This document shows, piece by piece, positions 1 through 6,778 of a DNA stretch of 8,207 nt. The position numbers were made by a program, and so were the translations under genes. A model generated the notes under the pieces. It worked only from the letters and a program-made list of their open reading frames with translations. It had not been told where the DNA came from and searched no databases. Each line of letters opens with the position of its first letter. Within the stretch, counting starts at the first letter, position 1. The DNA is taken from the NCBI GenBank assembly GCA_021738105.1, contig JAIPCS010000151.1, positions 1-8,207 of the forward strand. The letters are read 5' to 3'. The stretch is from Sulfuritalea sp. (GTDB taxonomy: Bacteria > Pseudomonadota > Gammaproteobacteria > Burkholderiales > Rhodocyclaceae).

Positions 1-645
1 CATGTTTTCCACCATGGTCACCAGCTTGAAGGTGCCGATATGCGGTTTGCTGACATAGAGAATTTCAGCCGGCGCGCAGGCTTTGACAAACTCGGTGAGT
101 ACTTTGCGGCTCCGAAAGTGCGGATCCTTGATCTGACTGTAGAGCTTGCCGTCGGAAAAGGTGCCGGCACCGCCTTCGCCGAACTGCACATTGGATTCCG
201 GATTGAGTTGCCTCTTGCGCCACAGGCCCCAGGTATCTTGTGTTCGCTCGCGCACGGCCTTGCCGCGTTCGAGAATGATCGGGCGAAAACCCATCTGCGC
301 CAGAATCAGTCCGGCAAACAGTCCACAGGGGCCGCTGCCGATCACCACCGGGCGCGGCAGCGTCGAATCCTGCGGTGCCTTGGCAACAAAGCGGTAGGCC
401 GTGTCCGGCGTCGGGCCGACATGGCGATCGCCGCGCAGCCGTTTCAGCACTGCAACTTCGTCTGCCAGTGTGATGTCGAGGGTGTAGATGAAGACGATGT
501 TCGCCGGCTTCCGCGCGTCATGGCTGCGACGAAATACCGAATAGCCAAGCAGATCGTCGGCCGCAATGCCCAGACGCTTGAGCAGCGCGGCGTGCAGATC
601 GGCTTCGGTATGATCGAGCGGAAGTTTGAGTTCAGTCAGTCGCAT
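1..645 (-). CDS. FAD-dependent dehydrogenase (COG2509-like), N-terminal 215 residues, gene continues past left edge
   Basis: Reading the minus strand from the ATG at 645 gives an open frame of exactly 215 codons to the window edge. Residues 1-98 form a leader domain beginning MRLTELKLPLDH, typical of the uncharacterised FAD-dependent dehydrogenases grouped in COG2509. A Rossmann dinucleotide motif follows: VVIGSGPCGLFAG at 100-112, with G103, G105 and G108 as the GxGxxG glycines and E126 at the end of the second strand, where it would bind the FAD ribose. The segment FGEGGAGTFSDGKL at 155-168 is a hallmark of this family. The protein is expected to be a soluble cytoplasmic flavoprotein of roughly 530-550 residues; its substrate is unknown. 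The start fits the family N-terminus, but the upstream Shine-Dalgarno is poor. It is divergent from the cytochrome gene across a 180 bp gap. The family call is firm; the physiological role is not known. Confidence 0.85.
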   Translation of the reverse strand, partial: MRLTELKLPLDHTEADLHAALLKRLGIAADDLLGYSVFRRSHDARKPANIVFIYTLDITLADEVAVLKRLRGDRHVGPTPDTAYRFVAKAPQDSTLPRPVVIGSGPCGLFAGLILAQMGFRPIILERGKAVRERTQDTWGLWRKRQLNPESNVQFGEGGAGTFSDGKLYSQIKDPHFRSRKVLTEFVKACAPAEILYVSKPHIGTFKLVTMVENM

Positions 646-825
646 GAGCGGGTCGCCGCAGCCGGCAACGGGAAGGCCGCCATTCTAATTCACCGCCATG
701 GGTCGGTCGCCTGTCCGCGCGAACAGTTACACTGCGACCCTGAAGAACGTGCGGCGCCTGTTCCTACAGGGTCTGTCAAACGCCGGGGCCGGTGCTTCTG
801 CAGAGAAGAAAGAAATGTAAACAAC
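646..825. promoter_or_regulatory. divergent intergenic region between flavoprotein and cytochrome genes
   Basis: These 180 bases hold no convincing gene on either strand and should contain the promoters of both divergent neighbours. A short inverted repeat, CCTGT-tcct-ACAGG, lies at 757-770. On the minus strand TTGACA (773-778) resembles a -35 box, but no matching -10 box sits about 17 bases downstream. A TAGAAT-like hexamer on the minus strand near 683-688 is nearer the flavoprotein start but lacks a -35 partner. I therefore assign no specific promoter. Confidence 0.3.
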
Positions 826-1251
826 ATGAAAATTAATTTGTGGCTGATATTGACGCTTGCTGTCGCCGTTGCAGGATGCGGGAACGGTGATGGCCCCGAC
901 CCCTATGCCGTCATGGAGGGCGAAAACATTTACAGGATCGAGTGCGCCAGTTGTCACGGCGCCAAGCTTGAAGGACAGCCTGACTGGAGAACGCGGCGCC
1001 CAGACGGGAAGCTGCCGGCACCGCCTCACGATGGTAGCGGCCACACTTGGCACCACTCGATGGAACTGCTGGCATCGATCGTCAAGCTGGGTATGGTGCC
1101 GCCAAACGCACCGGAGGGGTATGTGTCGGACATGCCGGCGTTTCGCGGCAAGCTGACCGACCAGCAGATCCAGAACGTATTGACCTATATCGAAACAAAA
1201 TGGCCGCCGGAAATTCGAGCCCGTCGCGCCGAAATGCTGCAGAAGAAATAG
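826..1251 (+). CDS. c-type cytochrome, monohaem, predicted lipoprotein
   Basis: This 141-residue protein starts at an ATG placed directly before a lipoprotein signal peptide: a short basic N-terminus, a hydrophobic stretch at residues 5-16, and the lipobox V15-A16-G17-C18. Cleavage would leave lipidated C18 as the mature N-terminus, so the cytochrome is probably tethered to a membrane facing the periplasm. The haem attachment site is C40-A-S-C43-H44, and M103 in SDMPAF is the likely distal iron ligand, followed by a C-terminal helix (112-125) typical of class I cytochrome c. The segment GHTWHH at 72-77 recurs in small cytochromes of this kind. The likely role is periplasmic electron transfer; the partner is unknown and no oxidase or reductase gene is adjacent. 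The frame stays open upstream to base 40, but that stretch is antisense to the flavoprotein gene and lacks a credible start. The ribosome site before 826 is weak, and the gene faces the broken GST gene tail to tail. Confidence 0.88.
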   Translation: MKINLWLILTLAVAVAGCGNGDGPDPYAVMEGENIYRIECASCHGAKLEGQPDWRTRRPDGKLPAPPHDGSGHTWHHSMELLASIVKLGMVPPNAPEGYVSDMPAFRGKLTDQQIQNVLTYIETKWPPEIRARRAEMLQKK

Positions 1252-1284
1252 CGCCGAATCTCGGGTTTTGCCCGTCGCAAAAAG

Positions 1285-1587
1285 TCGGCACTGGCGGTGC
1301 TCGGGCGTTCCGACAGCGGGCGTCAGATGCGCGACTTTGTCCTTGCCCTGGTCGCCATAGTGTTCAACCAGATATTCGAGAATCGCGCCCGATTCGGCAA
1401 TGGTGAGGGAGCCATCGGTGATTTCCGGCGATTTTCCCAGCGGATGCACTGCGCGCAACTCCGGAGGTGCCCGGCGCGAGCCCGGGCGCCGCTGGTAACG
1501 TTTGATTTCGTAAGGCACGCCAAGTTCTTCCAGCAGCCAGAGGACGCGCTGCGAGCGCGAGGTTTCGAGATTGTGAACAGTAATCAT
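1285..1587 (-). pseudogene. glutathione S-transferase fragment, N-terminal domain only (C-terminal domain lost)
   Basis: From the ATG at 1587 the minus strand encodes about 100 residues that strongly resemble the thioredoxin-fold half of a GstB/YghU-type glutathione S-transferase. It has SRSQRVLWLLEELG at residues 10-23, APPELRAVHPLGKSP at about 40-54 with the conserved proline, and the glutathione-contacting E65-S66 in IAESGAILEYLVEHYG. Similarity runs to about GTPEHRQ near base 1290 and then stops. The all-helical C-terminal domain of about 100 residues, which forms the acceptor-substrate site, is missing. The frame is not interrupted: it runs on to a stop at 727, but that part is antisense to the cytochrome gene and shows no GST character. 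An in-frame start at 1614 would add nine residues but is less family-like. A truncated pseudogene is most likely; expression as a chimera of about 286 residues cannot be excluded. It is divergent from the acyl-CoA ligase gene. Confidence 0.72.
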
Positions 1588-1673
1588 GGCGTCTAGAATA
1601 GTCAGCTCGGGCAATCGAGGTGGCCGTATCCTGTCTTAGTTTCGAGAGACGCATGGTGAGGAGCATTAACCGA

Positions 1674-1680
1674 AAGGAAA
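1674..1680 (+). promoter_or_regulatory. ribosome binding site that fixes the acyl-CoA ligase start
   Basis: AAGGAAA at 1674-1680 sits at normal spacing before the ATG at 1683. The frame is open further upstream to 1620, but the extra 21 residues are basic and unlike the family. The 1683 start is preferred. Confidence 0.55.
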
Positions 1681-1682
1681 AG

Positions 1683-3221
1683 ATGAATACATTGCCGCAG
1701 GTGTATCCAAGCGTGGTACATATGCTGGTCGACGCGGCCAGCCAGACGCCGCAGCGCGAGGCATTGGTGTGCATGGACGAGCGGCTGAACTATGCCGAAT
1801 ATCTGCGTTGCGTTGCCGGGTTTGCCCACGAATTGATTGGACTCGGCACCAGCGGCCAACGCGTCGGCATCGTACTGGGAAACTCGATCGACATTTGCAT
1901 AGCTTTGTTTGCCGTGCATGCCGCGCGAGCGCAGGCCACGCCAATCAATCCCCTGTACACGCAGCGCGAGTTGCGGATGATCTTCGAAGATGCCGATCTG
2001 CATGTGGTGATCTACGCGCAAGAGCAGCGCGGCTTGGTCGAGGCGCTTGCCGATGAGATGGGAATTCCGCATCGCATCTGTATCGGCAGCGAGAGCCGCC
2101 GCCTGATCGAGTGGAGCGCCGCGTCCGATCTAGAGTTGCCGCGGCTGCCCAGCGCGGATGAGTTGGCAACCCTGCAATTCACCGGTGGCACCACGGGACG
2201 ATCCAAAGGCGTCAATCTCACGCATGGCGCGGTAGCCATCAACATCAGCCAGCGCGAAGCGCTGTTGCCGGCGCGCAAGGATTGCGAGCGCCTGCTGTGC
2301 GTCATGCCGCTGTTCCACGTCTATGCCGCAGCCATGTGCTTGCACAACATGGTGTATGCCCGCGGCACGCTGGTGATCGTGCCGCGCTACTCGCCGCAGG
2401 TCGTTTTCGATTTGCTTGCACAGGAGCGCATCACCATCTTTGCCGGTGCTCCGACGCTGTTTGCCGGCCTGTTGGCTGCTGAAGGTTTCGACAAAGTCGA
2501 TTTCAGCGCGTTGAATCTGTCCTATTCCGGCTCTTCCGCGCTGCCTGAGGGCTTGCTGCGGCGCTGGGAAGAAGCCACTGGCGCACCGGTGATGGAAGGA
2601 TATGGACAGTCCGAGGCGGGGCCGGTGGCGACGTTCAATCCGCTGCATGGCACTCGCAAAGCCGGTTCAGTCGGCGTGCCGGTGCCGGATACCACGGTCG
2701 AGATCGTTGATCTGGAACAGGGGACGCATGTTCTGGCGGCGGGAAAAGTCGGCGAGATCCGCCTGCGCGGGCCGCAGCTTTTGCGCGACTACCGCAATCT
2801 ACCGGAAGAAACCGCCGCCACTTTGCGCGATGGTTGGCTCTATACAGGCGACATAGGCGAATTCGACGGTGACGGCTATTTGTATATCCGCGACCGCAAA
2901 AAAGAGATGGCGAAGGTATCCGGCTTCAATGTCTTTCCGCGGGAGATCGAAGATGTGCTCTACCTGCATGCCGCCGTGCAAGAAGCAGCCGTGGTCGCCG
3001 TGCCGGACGCCTATCGTGGCGAAGTAGTTCAGGCTTTCGTCGTGCTGCGCCAAAATCATTGCGCCACAGAGCCGCAATTGAGCGAGCACTGCAAGGCCCA
3101 TCTAACCAAATACAAGCTTCCGGCGCTGATCAGCGTCGTGCCTGAATTGCCCAAGACTGGTGTTGGTAAAATCGACAAGAATCGGCTGCGTACCGAATTG
3201 ATGAGTAGGGCAGGCGGGTAA
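1683..3221 (+). CDS. long-chain fatty acid--CoA ligase (FadD-like, class I adenylate-forming enzyme)
   Basis: A complete 512-residue AMP-forming ligase, within the usual size range for acyl-CoA synthetases. It would activate a carboxylic acid with ATP to an acyl-adenylate, then form the CoA thioester in the cytoplasm or at the inner membrane. All core motifs are present: the phosphate-binding loop FTGGTTGRSKG at 166-176 (the GG form as in E. coli FadD), YGQSE at 307-311, YTGD at 387-390 with ribose-binding D390, the hinge and CoA-domain segment RDRKKEMAKVSGFNVFPREIE at 403-423, and the catalytic lysine K496 in PKTGVGKI. Nothing is truncated. Chain-length preference cannot be read from sequence; medium-chain or aromatic acids remain possible. 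The nearest neighbours are the broken GST gene (divergent) and a sensor kinase 131 bp downstream on the same strand. No other beta-oxidation gene is in the window. Confidence 0.9.
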   Translation: MNTLPQVYPSVVHMLVDAASQTPQREALVCMDERLNYAEYLRCVAGFAHELIGLGTSGQRVGIVLGNSIDICIALFAVHAARAQATPINPLYTQRELRMIFEDADLHVVIYAQEQRGLVEALADEMGIPHRICIGSESRRLIEWSAASDLELPRLPSADELATLQFTGGTTGRSKGVNLTHGAVAINISQREALLPARKDCERLLCVMPLFHVYAAAMCLHNMVYARGTLVIVPRYSPQVVFDLLAQERITIFAGAPTLFAGLLAAEGFDKVDFSALNLSYSGSSALPEGLLRRWEEATGAPVMEGYGQSEAGPVATFNPLHGTRKAGSVGVPVPDTTVEIVDLEQGTHVLAAGKVGEIRLRGPQLLRDYRNLPEETAATLRDGWLYTGDIGEFDGDGYLYIRDRKKEMAKVSGFNVFPREIEDVLYLHAAVQEAAVVAVPDAYRGEVVQAFVVLRQNHCATEPQLSEHCKAHLTKYKLPALISVVPELPKTGVGKIDKNRLRTELMSRAGG

Positions 3222-3230
3222 CGCCGAAAC

Positions 3231-3250
3231 GGACAGTTTTTGTCCTGTCC
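3231..3250 (+). terminator. weak hairpin after the acyl-CoA ligase gene
   Basis: Ten bases past the ligase stop, GGACAG (3231-3236) can pair with CTGTCC (3245-3250) around an eight-base T-rich loop. An alternative five-base stem, GGACA with TGTCC, uses 3231-3245. No T-tract follows, so intrinsic termination is doubtful; it may be an attenuating or 3'-end-stabilising hairpin, or chance. The remaining bases to 3352 contain no gene and could carry a promoter for the kinase operon, but I see no clear box. Confidence 0.25.
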
Positions 3251-3352
3251 CATCTTGCTGCGCATTGTCTTATCAGTTGATTCATCAGCGTCGATTGTTG
3301 TGGGCGAAATTTCAAGGCGTTTGACGCAGACAGAAAGCTCACTGGAGAACGC

Positions 3353-5995
3353 ATGACAGGGGACTGCGACGATCTGTTGAGTGCAGCATTCGATGCCACC
3401 GACGTCGGCGTAGGCTTTATCGCGGCGGACGGGCGCTACATTCGATTCAACCCGGCGTTTTGTCGGCAGTTGGGGCGCCTGGGGGAGGAACTGCAGGGGC
3501 AGCCCTGGCACGCGGCCATGCCTCCAGAAATTGCCGTGCAACACGAAGACCTGCTTGCGGCGATCATGGCCGGGACGAAGCAAGCGCCGGGCGAATGGTG
3601 TCTGGTACGCAAGGACGGCAGTTCCCTGACCGTGAAGGTGGACGCCCGGGCCATCACTGCCGGCGACGGCCGTCGTTGTGCAATGCTGGTGTTCACCGAC
3701 ATCGAGAACCGGGTCGCGCAGCAGCGCCAACAACTGGCTGACTTCGAGCGTACCGATCACGCCCTGCATCTCTCCGAAGAACGCTATCGGCAAGTCATCG
3801 AGCACGTCAGCATCGGCATCATCGTGGTTCAGGACGGACGCTTTCGTTTTGCCAATCCGATGGCGCTGGAAATCACCGGCTACTCTCTGGAACAAATTCT
3901 GAACATGGAGTTCATTCCGCTGATTCATGAAGCGGATCGCGCCATGGTCTTCGACCGCCATCTGCGCCGCCAGCGCGGAGAGGATATCGAACCGCGCTAC
4001 GAGTTCCGCATTGTCACTCCCGAGGGAAGGCTGATCTGGGTGGAGTTGGCCGCAGTGATGATTGACTGGGATGGCGCACCGGCCACGCTTTCCTTTGTGT
4101 CCGACATCACGAAGCGCAAACAGGCGGAAGACGCCTTGCGCCGTTCCGAGGGCTACTACCGCAGCGTGATTGACGGCGCACCGGTTGGCATTGTGATCGT
4201 GCGCGGCAATCACGTGCGTCTGGGTAACCCCCGCATACTGGAAATGGTCGGTTTCACACGCGAGGAAATGCTCGCATTACCGAGTTTTCTCGATTGTGTG
4301 CATGAGGACGATCGCCCGTTGATGGCCGACGTGGCGCGTCGTCATGTCGAAATGGGTTCGGGCGCCGAGCAGGTCGTCAGCTTCCGCCTGCGCAGCAAGA
4401 ATACTGAAACGGTATGGGTTGAGGGCAGCACGGTTCAGGTCGAGTGGGAAGGATTGCCGGCTACGCTGGCCTTCATTCATGACATTACCCCGCAGCACAC
4501 GCTGGAGGAAAATCTGCAGCGGGCCCTGGTTGAGCGCGAGACGATTCTGGAGACATCGGTGGTGGGCATTGCGCTGCTCGATGCCAAGGGGCGTGTGCGC
4601 TGGGCCAACTCCGCCATGCAGCAGATTTTTGCACTGGAGGGCGCGTTGCCGGTCGGCACGTCGCTTGAGCCCTACTATCCATCGCGCGACGACTACCTGC
4701 GCATCGGGGCGGCGGTGTCTGCCGCTGTTCTGGAAGGCCGGGCGTTCGACTGTGAACTGCAGATGCGTCGTGCCGGGGGGGCGTTGCTGTGGGTGCATCT
4801 GTCGGGTCGGGCAGTGAATCAGCAAGACCTCGGCCAGGGTACCGTGTGGGTGGTGAAGGACATCACCCGGCGCAAGAAGCTCGAGGATGAACTGCGGACA
4901 AAGACCGCCGAGCAGGATGCCATTCTGCAAAGCACGCAAATCGGTATCGCGCTGTCGGTGGATCGGCACCATCGCTGGATCAACCGCACCTTTGCCGACA
5001 TGATGGGCTTCAGCACCGAAGAACTGCTCGGCAAATCCAGCCGCGTTCACTTTCCTGACGAGGCGGCATGGGACAAACTTGGAAAAGACGCCTATCCGGT
5101 ACTGGCGCGCGGTGAATCCTATGCGACGGAATGCCGGATGCGGCGCAAGGACGGGGAACTGTTCTGGGTTCAGTTGTTCGGTACGGCGATCGATCCGAAG
5201 GATCTGGCGCGTGGCGCTATCTGGACCTTCGTCAATGTCACCCAGCGTCGACAGGCGGAGGACGACATTCGACGCACACTGGCACAGCAGATGGAGCTCA
5301 GCGCGCTGAAGAGCAAGTTTGTGTCCATGACCTCGCACGAATTCAGGACACCACTGGCGACCATACTTTCGTCATCGGAATTGTTGCGCCACTATGGCGA
5401 TCGTCTGCCTGCTGGCGAAAAGCTGGAGGTGCTGGGCAGTATTGATACGGCAGTAAAGCGCATGGCGGACATGCTGGACAGTATCCTGATGATCGGACGC
5501 GCCGATTCGGGCAATCTCGAGTTTCGGCCTGTTGCCCGACACGCACGGCAACTTTGCCTGGATCTGGCCAATGAGACGGCACGGGCGGTGAGCAAGGGCG
5601 GCGCGGGGCTGCAGCGACTGGATGTGAATTTCACCGGAGCCGGCGAGATGGCCATGCTGGACGAAGGCCTGCTGCGCCACATTCTTGGCAATCTGATCGG
5701 CAATGCCTTCAAGTACTCTCCGGCGGGCAGCCGCGTCGGGCTGAACGTCGATTCCGGCTCAAGCGAGATCGTCATCGAAGTATCCGATCAAGGCATCGGC
5801 ATTCCGTCCGGGGATTTGCCTCGTTTGTTCGACACCTTCCATCGGGCGAGCAATGTTGGCAACATATCGGGTACCGGACTGGGACTGGCGATCGTAAGAC
5901 GCGCCGTTGAGTTGCATGGCGGCAGCATCGAGGTTGACAGCCGGGCAGGGAAGGGTTCCCGGTTTACCGTGCGTTTGCCGCGACTGGAGGCGTGA
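3353..5995 (+). CDS. soluble multi-PAS sensor histidine kinase (five PAS domains)
   Basis: An 880-residue kinase with no signal peptide or membrane helix, so it should sense a cytosolic cue. PAS-like domains lie at about 8-118, 139-253, 263-379, 390-505 and 517-630; the second to fifth end in the usual D-I-T or N-V-T element followed by basic and coiled-coil residues. Next comes a HisKA dimerisation domain with the H-box SHEFRTPLA and phosphoacceptor H662. The HATPase domain carries the N-box NLIGNAFKYS (N780, N784), the G1 box DQGIGIP (812-818), an F-box FDTFHRA and the G2 box GTGLGLAIV (840-848). All catalytic residues look intact. The ATG follows GGAG (3344-3347) at good spacing. Two receiver-only regulators follow with no gap and are its probable phosphorylation targets. 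The ligand is unknown: no haem or flavin-binding signature is obvious in any PAS domain. There is no fused receiver or HPt, so this is not a hybrid kinase. Confidence 0.92.
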   Translation: MTGDCDDLLSAAFDATDVGVGFIAADGRYIRFNPAFCRQLGRLGEELQGQPWHAAMPPEIAVQHEDLLAAIMAGTKQAPGEWCLVRKDGSSLTVKVDARAITAGDGRRCAMLVFTDIENRVAQQRQQLADFERTDHALHLSEERYRQVIEHVSIGIIVVQDGRFRFANPMALEITGYSLEQILNMEFIPLIHEADRAMVFDRHLRRQRGEDIEPRYEFRIVTPEGRLIWVELAAVMIDWDGAPATLSFVSDITKRKQAEDALRRSEGYYRSVIDGAPVGIVIVRGNHVRLGNPRILEMVGFTREEMLALPSFLDCVHEDDRPLMADVARRHVEMGSGAEQVVSFRLRSKNTETVWVEGSTVQVEWEGLPATLAFIHDITPQHTLEENLQRALVERETILETSVVGIALLDAKGRVRWANSAMQQIFALEGALPVGTSLEPYYPSRDDYLRIGAAVSAAVLEGRAFDCELQMRRAGGALLWVHLSGRAVNQQDLGQGTVWVVKDITRRKKLEDELRTKTAEQDAILQSTQIGIALSVDRHHRWINRTFADMMGFSTEELLGKSSRVHFPDEAAWDKLGKDAYPVLARGESYATECRMRRKDGELFWVQLFGTAIDPKDLARGAIWTFVNVTQRRQAEDDIRRTLAQQMELSALKSKFVSMTSHEFRTPLATILSSSELLRHYGDRLPAGEKLEVLGSIDTAVKRMADMLDSILMIGRADSGNLEFRPVARHARQLCLDLANETARAVSKGGAGLQRLDVNFTGAGEMAMLDEGLLRHILGNLIGNAFKYSPAGSRVGLNVDSGSSEIVIEVSDQGIGIPSGDLPRLFDTFHRASNVGNISGTGLGLAIVRRAVELHGGSIEVDSRAGKGSRFTVRLPRLEA
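5986..5990 (+). promoter_or_regulatory. ribosome binding site inside the kinase 3' end
   Basis: GGAGG lies within the last codons of the kinase, five bases before the regulator ATG at 5996, which begins on the base after the kinase TGA. This arrangement favours translational coupling of kinase and first regulator. Confidence 0.6.
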
Positions 5996-6364
5996 ATGGC
6001 CACTGTCATGATCATCGAAGACGAGGTAGCGATTCGCGACAATTTACGCCGCTTCCTTCAAATTGAAGGCTATGCGGTGGTTGAAGCGGAGAACGGGCAG
6101 CAGGGTCTGGACAAGATCCGAGCATGCTTGCCCGACCTCATTTTGTGCGATGTAATGATGCCCGAGCTGGACGGATTCAGCCTGCTCAAGATGCTGCGTG
6201 CGGACCCGCATACCGCCGCCGTGCCCTTTGTTTTTCTGACAGCCAGCGCCGAGAAGGAGAACTTGCAGCTTGGGCAGGAACTTGGCGCCGACGAATATGT
6301 GACCAAACCGTTCAATTTGATGGATTTGGCGGCACTGATTCGCCGCCGCCTGGGAGAGCCCTGA
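5996..6364 (+). CDS. single-domain response regulator (receiver only), first of a tandem pair
   Basis: A 122-residue CheY-like receiver with no output domain. The acidic pocket is E8-D9, the phosphoacceptor is D52 in LILCDVMMP, and the switch residues are T82 in FLTAS, Y101 and K104 in YVTKPF, so phosphorylation chemistry should be intact. E8 replaces the more common aspartate in the acidic pair, a frequent tolerated variant. The start abuts the kinase stop and has GGAGG five bases upstream. Its stop overlaps the next regulator's ATG by one base. It probably receives phosphate from the upstream kinase and acts by protein contact, as a phosphate sink, or as a relay to an HPt protein elsewhere. 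Which of these applies cannot be seen here. Confidence 0.92.
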   Translation: MATVMIIEDEVAIRDNLRRFLQIEGYAVVEAENGQQGLDKIRACLPDLILCDVMMPELDGFSLLKMLRADPHTAAVPFVFLTASAEKENLQLGQELGADEYVTKPFNLMDLAALIRRRLGEP

Positions 6365-6753
6365 TGAAACGACCTTGCCGGATATTGGTAATCGATGATG
6401 AAGCCGCCGTGCGGGCCAACGTCATGCGTTTTCTGCAACTGGAAGGCTATCTGGCGAGCGAGGCCGAAGACGGCGAGCGGGGAATACAGGCGGCATTGCG
6501 CTCGCCGCCCGACCTGGTGCTGTGCGACCTGATGATGCCGGGTGTTGACGGATTCGGCGTGCTCGCCCGGTTGCGCGCAGAACCTTCGACCGCCGGTGTG
6601 CCCTTTGTTTTTCTTACCGCCAGTGCCGACATGGAAGACTCCCGCGTCGGCTTTCTGCTGGGCGCCAACGAATACATCACCAAGCCGTTCAGTCTCGCGG
6701 TGCTGGGGGCCATCATCGAGCAGAAACTGGACGCCTCCAAAGGGCCGGGTTGA
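6364..6753 (+). CDS. single-domain response regulator (receiver only), second of a tandem pair
   Basis: A 129-residue receiver whose ATG overlaps the preceding stop by one base (TGATG), with GGAGAG (6353-6358) as ribosome site. The full pocket is present: D11-D12, phosphoacceptor D55 in LVLCDLMMP, T85 in FLTAS, and Y104 and K107 in YITKPF. About 60 of 115 ungapped aligned residues match the first regulator, including FLQ-EGY, the CD-MMP block, a ten-residue VPFVFLTASA block and TKPF, so the pair arose by tandem duplication. The C-terminal tail after about residue 122 (DASKGPG) is extra and low in complexity, with no output domain. The earlier in-frame codons back to 6124 lie inside the first regulator in another frame and are not used. 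It is the last gene of the operon, ending 25 bases before a convergent gene. Confidence 0.92.
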   Translation: MKRPCRILVIDDEAAVRANVMRFLQLEGYLASEAEDGERGIQAALRSPPDLVLCDLMMPGVDGFGVLARLRAEPSTAGVPFVFLTASADMEDSRVGFLLGANEYITKPFSLAVLGAIIEQKLDASKGPG

Positions 6754-6778
6754 GATCGTCGACGCGTTGACAGAGGCT

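Noticed and set aside
757..770. Short inverted repeat CCTGT-tcct-ACAGG in the first divergent gap
   Set aside because: Five-base arms are expected by chance in this length, and there is no T-tract or promoter alignment to give it meaning.
40..825. Upstream extension of the cytochrome reading frame to base 40
   Set aside because: This part is antisense to the flavoprotein gene, whose family motifs are clear on the minus strand. The lipoprotein signal peptide fixes the cytochrome start at 826.
1620..1682. Longer N-terminus for the acyl-CoA ligase
   Set aside because: The extra 21 residues are basic and unlike ligases, and a good ribosome binding site sits just before the ATG at 1683.
2178..2210. 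Variant phosphate-binding loop in the acyl-CoA ligase (GG in place of SG, no proline before the lysine)
   Set aside because: The TGGTTG form is normal in FadD-type ligases, so it is not evidence of lost or new function.
3056..4213. Minus-strand open frame of 385 codons
   Set aside because: It lies opposite the ligase end and the kinase PAS domains, shows no recognisable motif, and is the usual shadow frame of GC-rich coding DNA.
4277..5338. Minus-strand open frame of 353 codons
   Set aside because: It is entirely antisense to the kinase PAS region and has no domain signature of its own.
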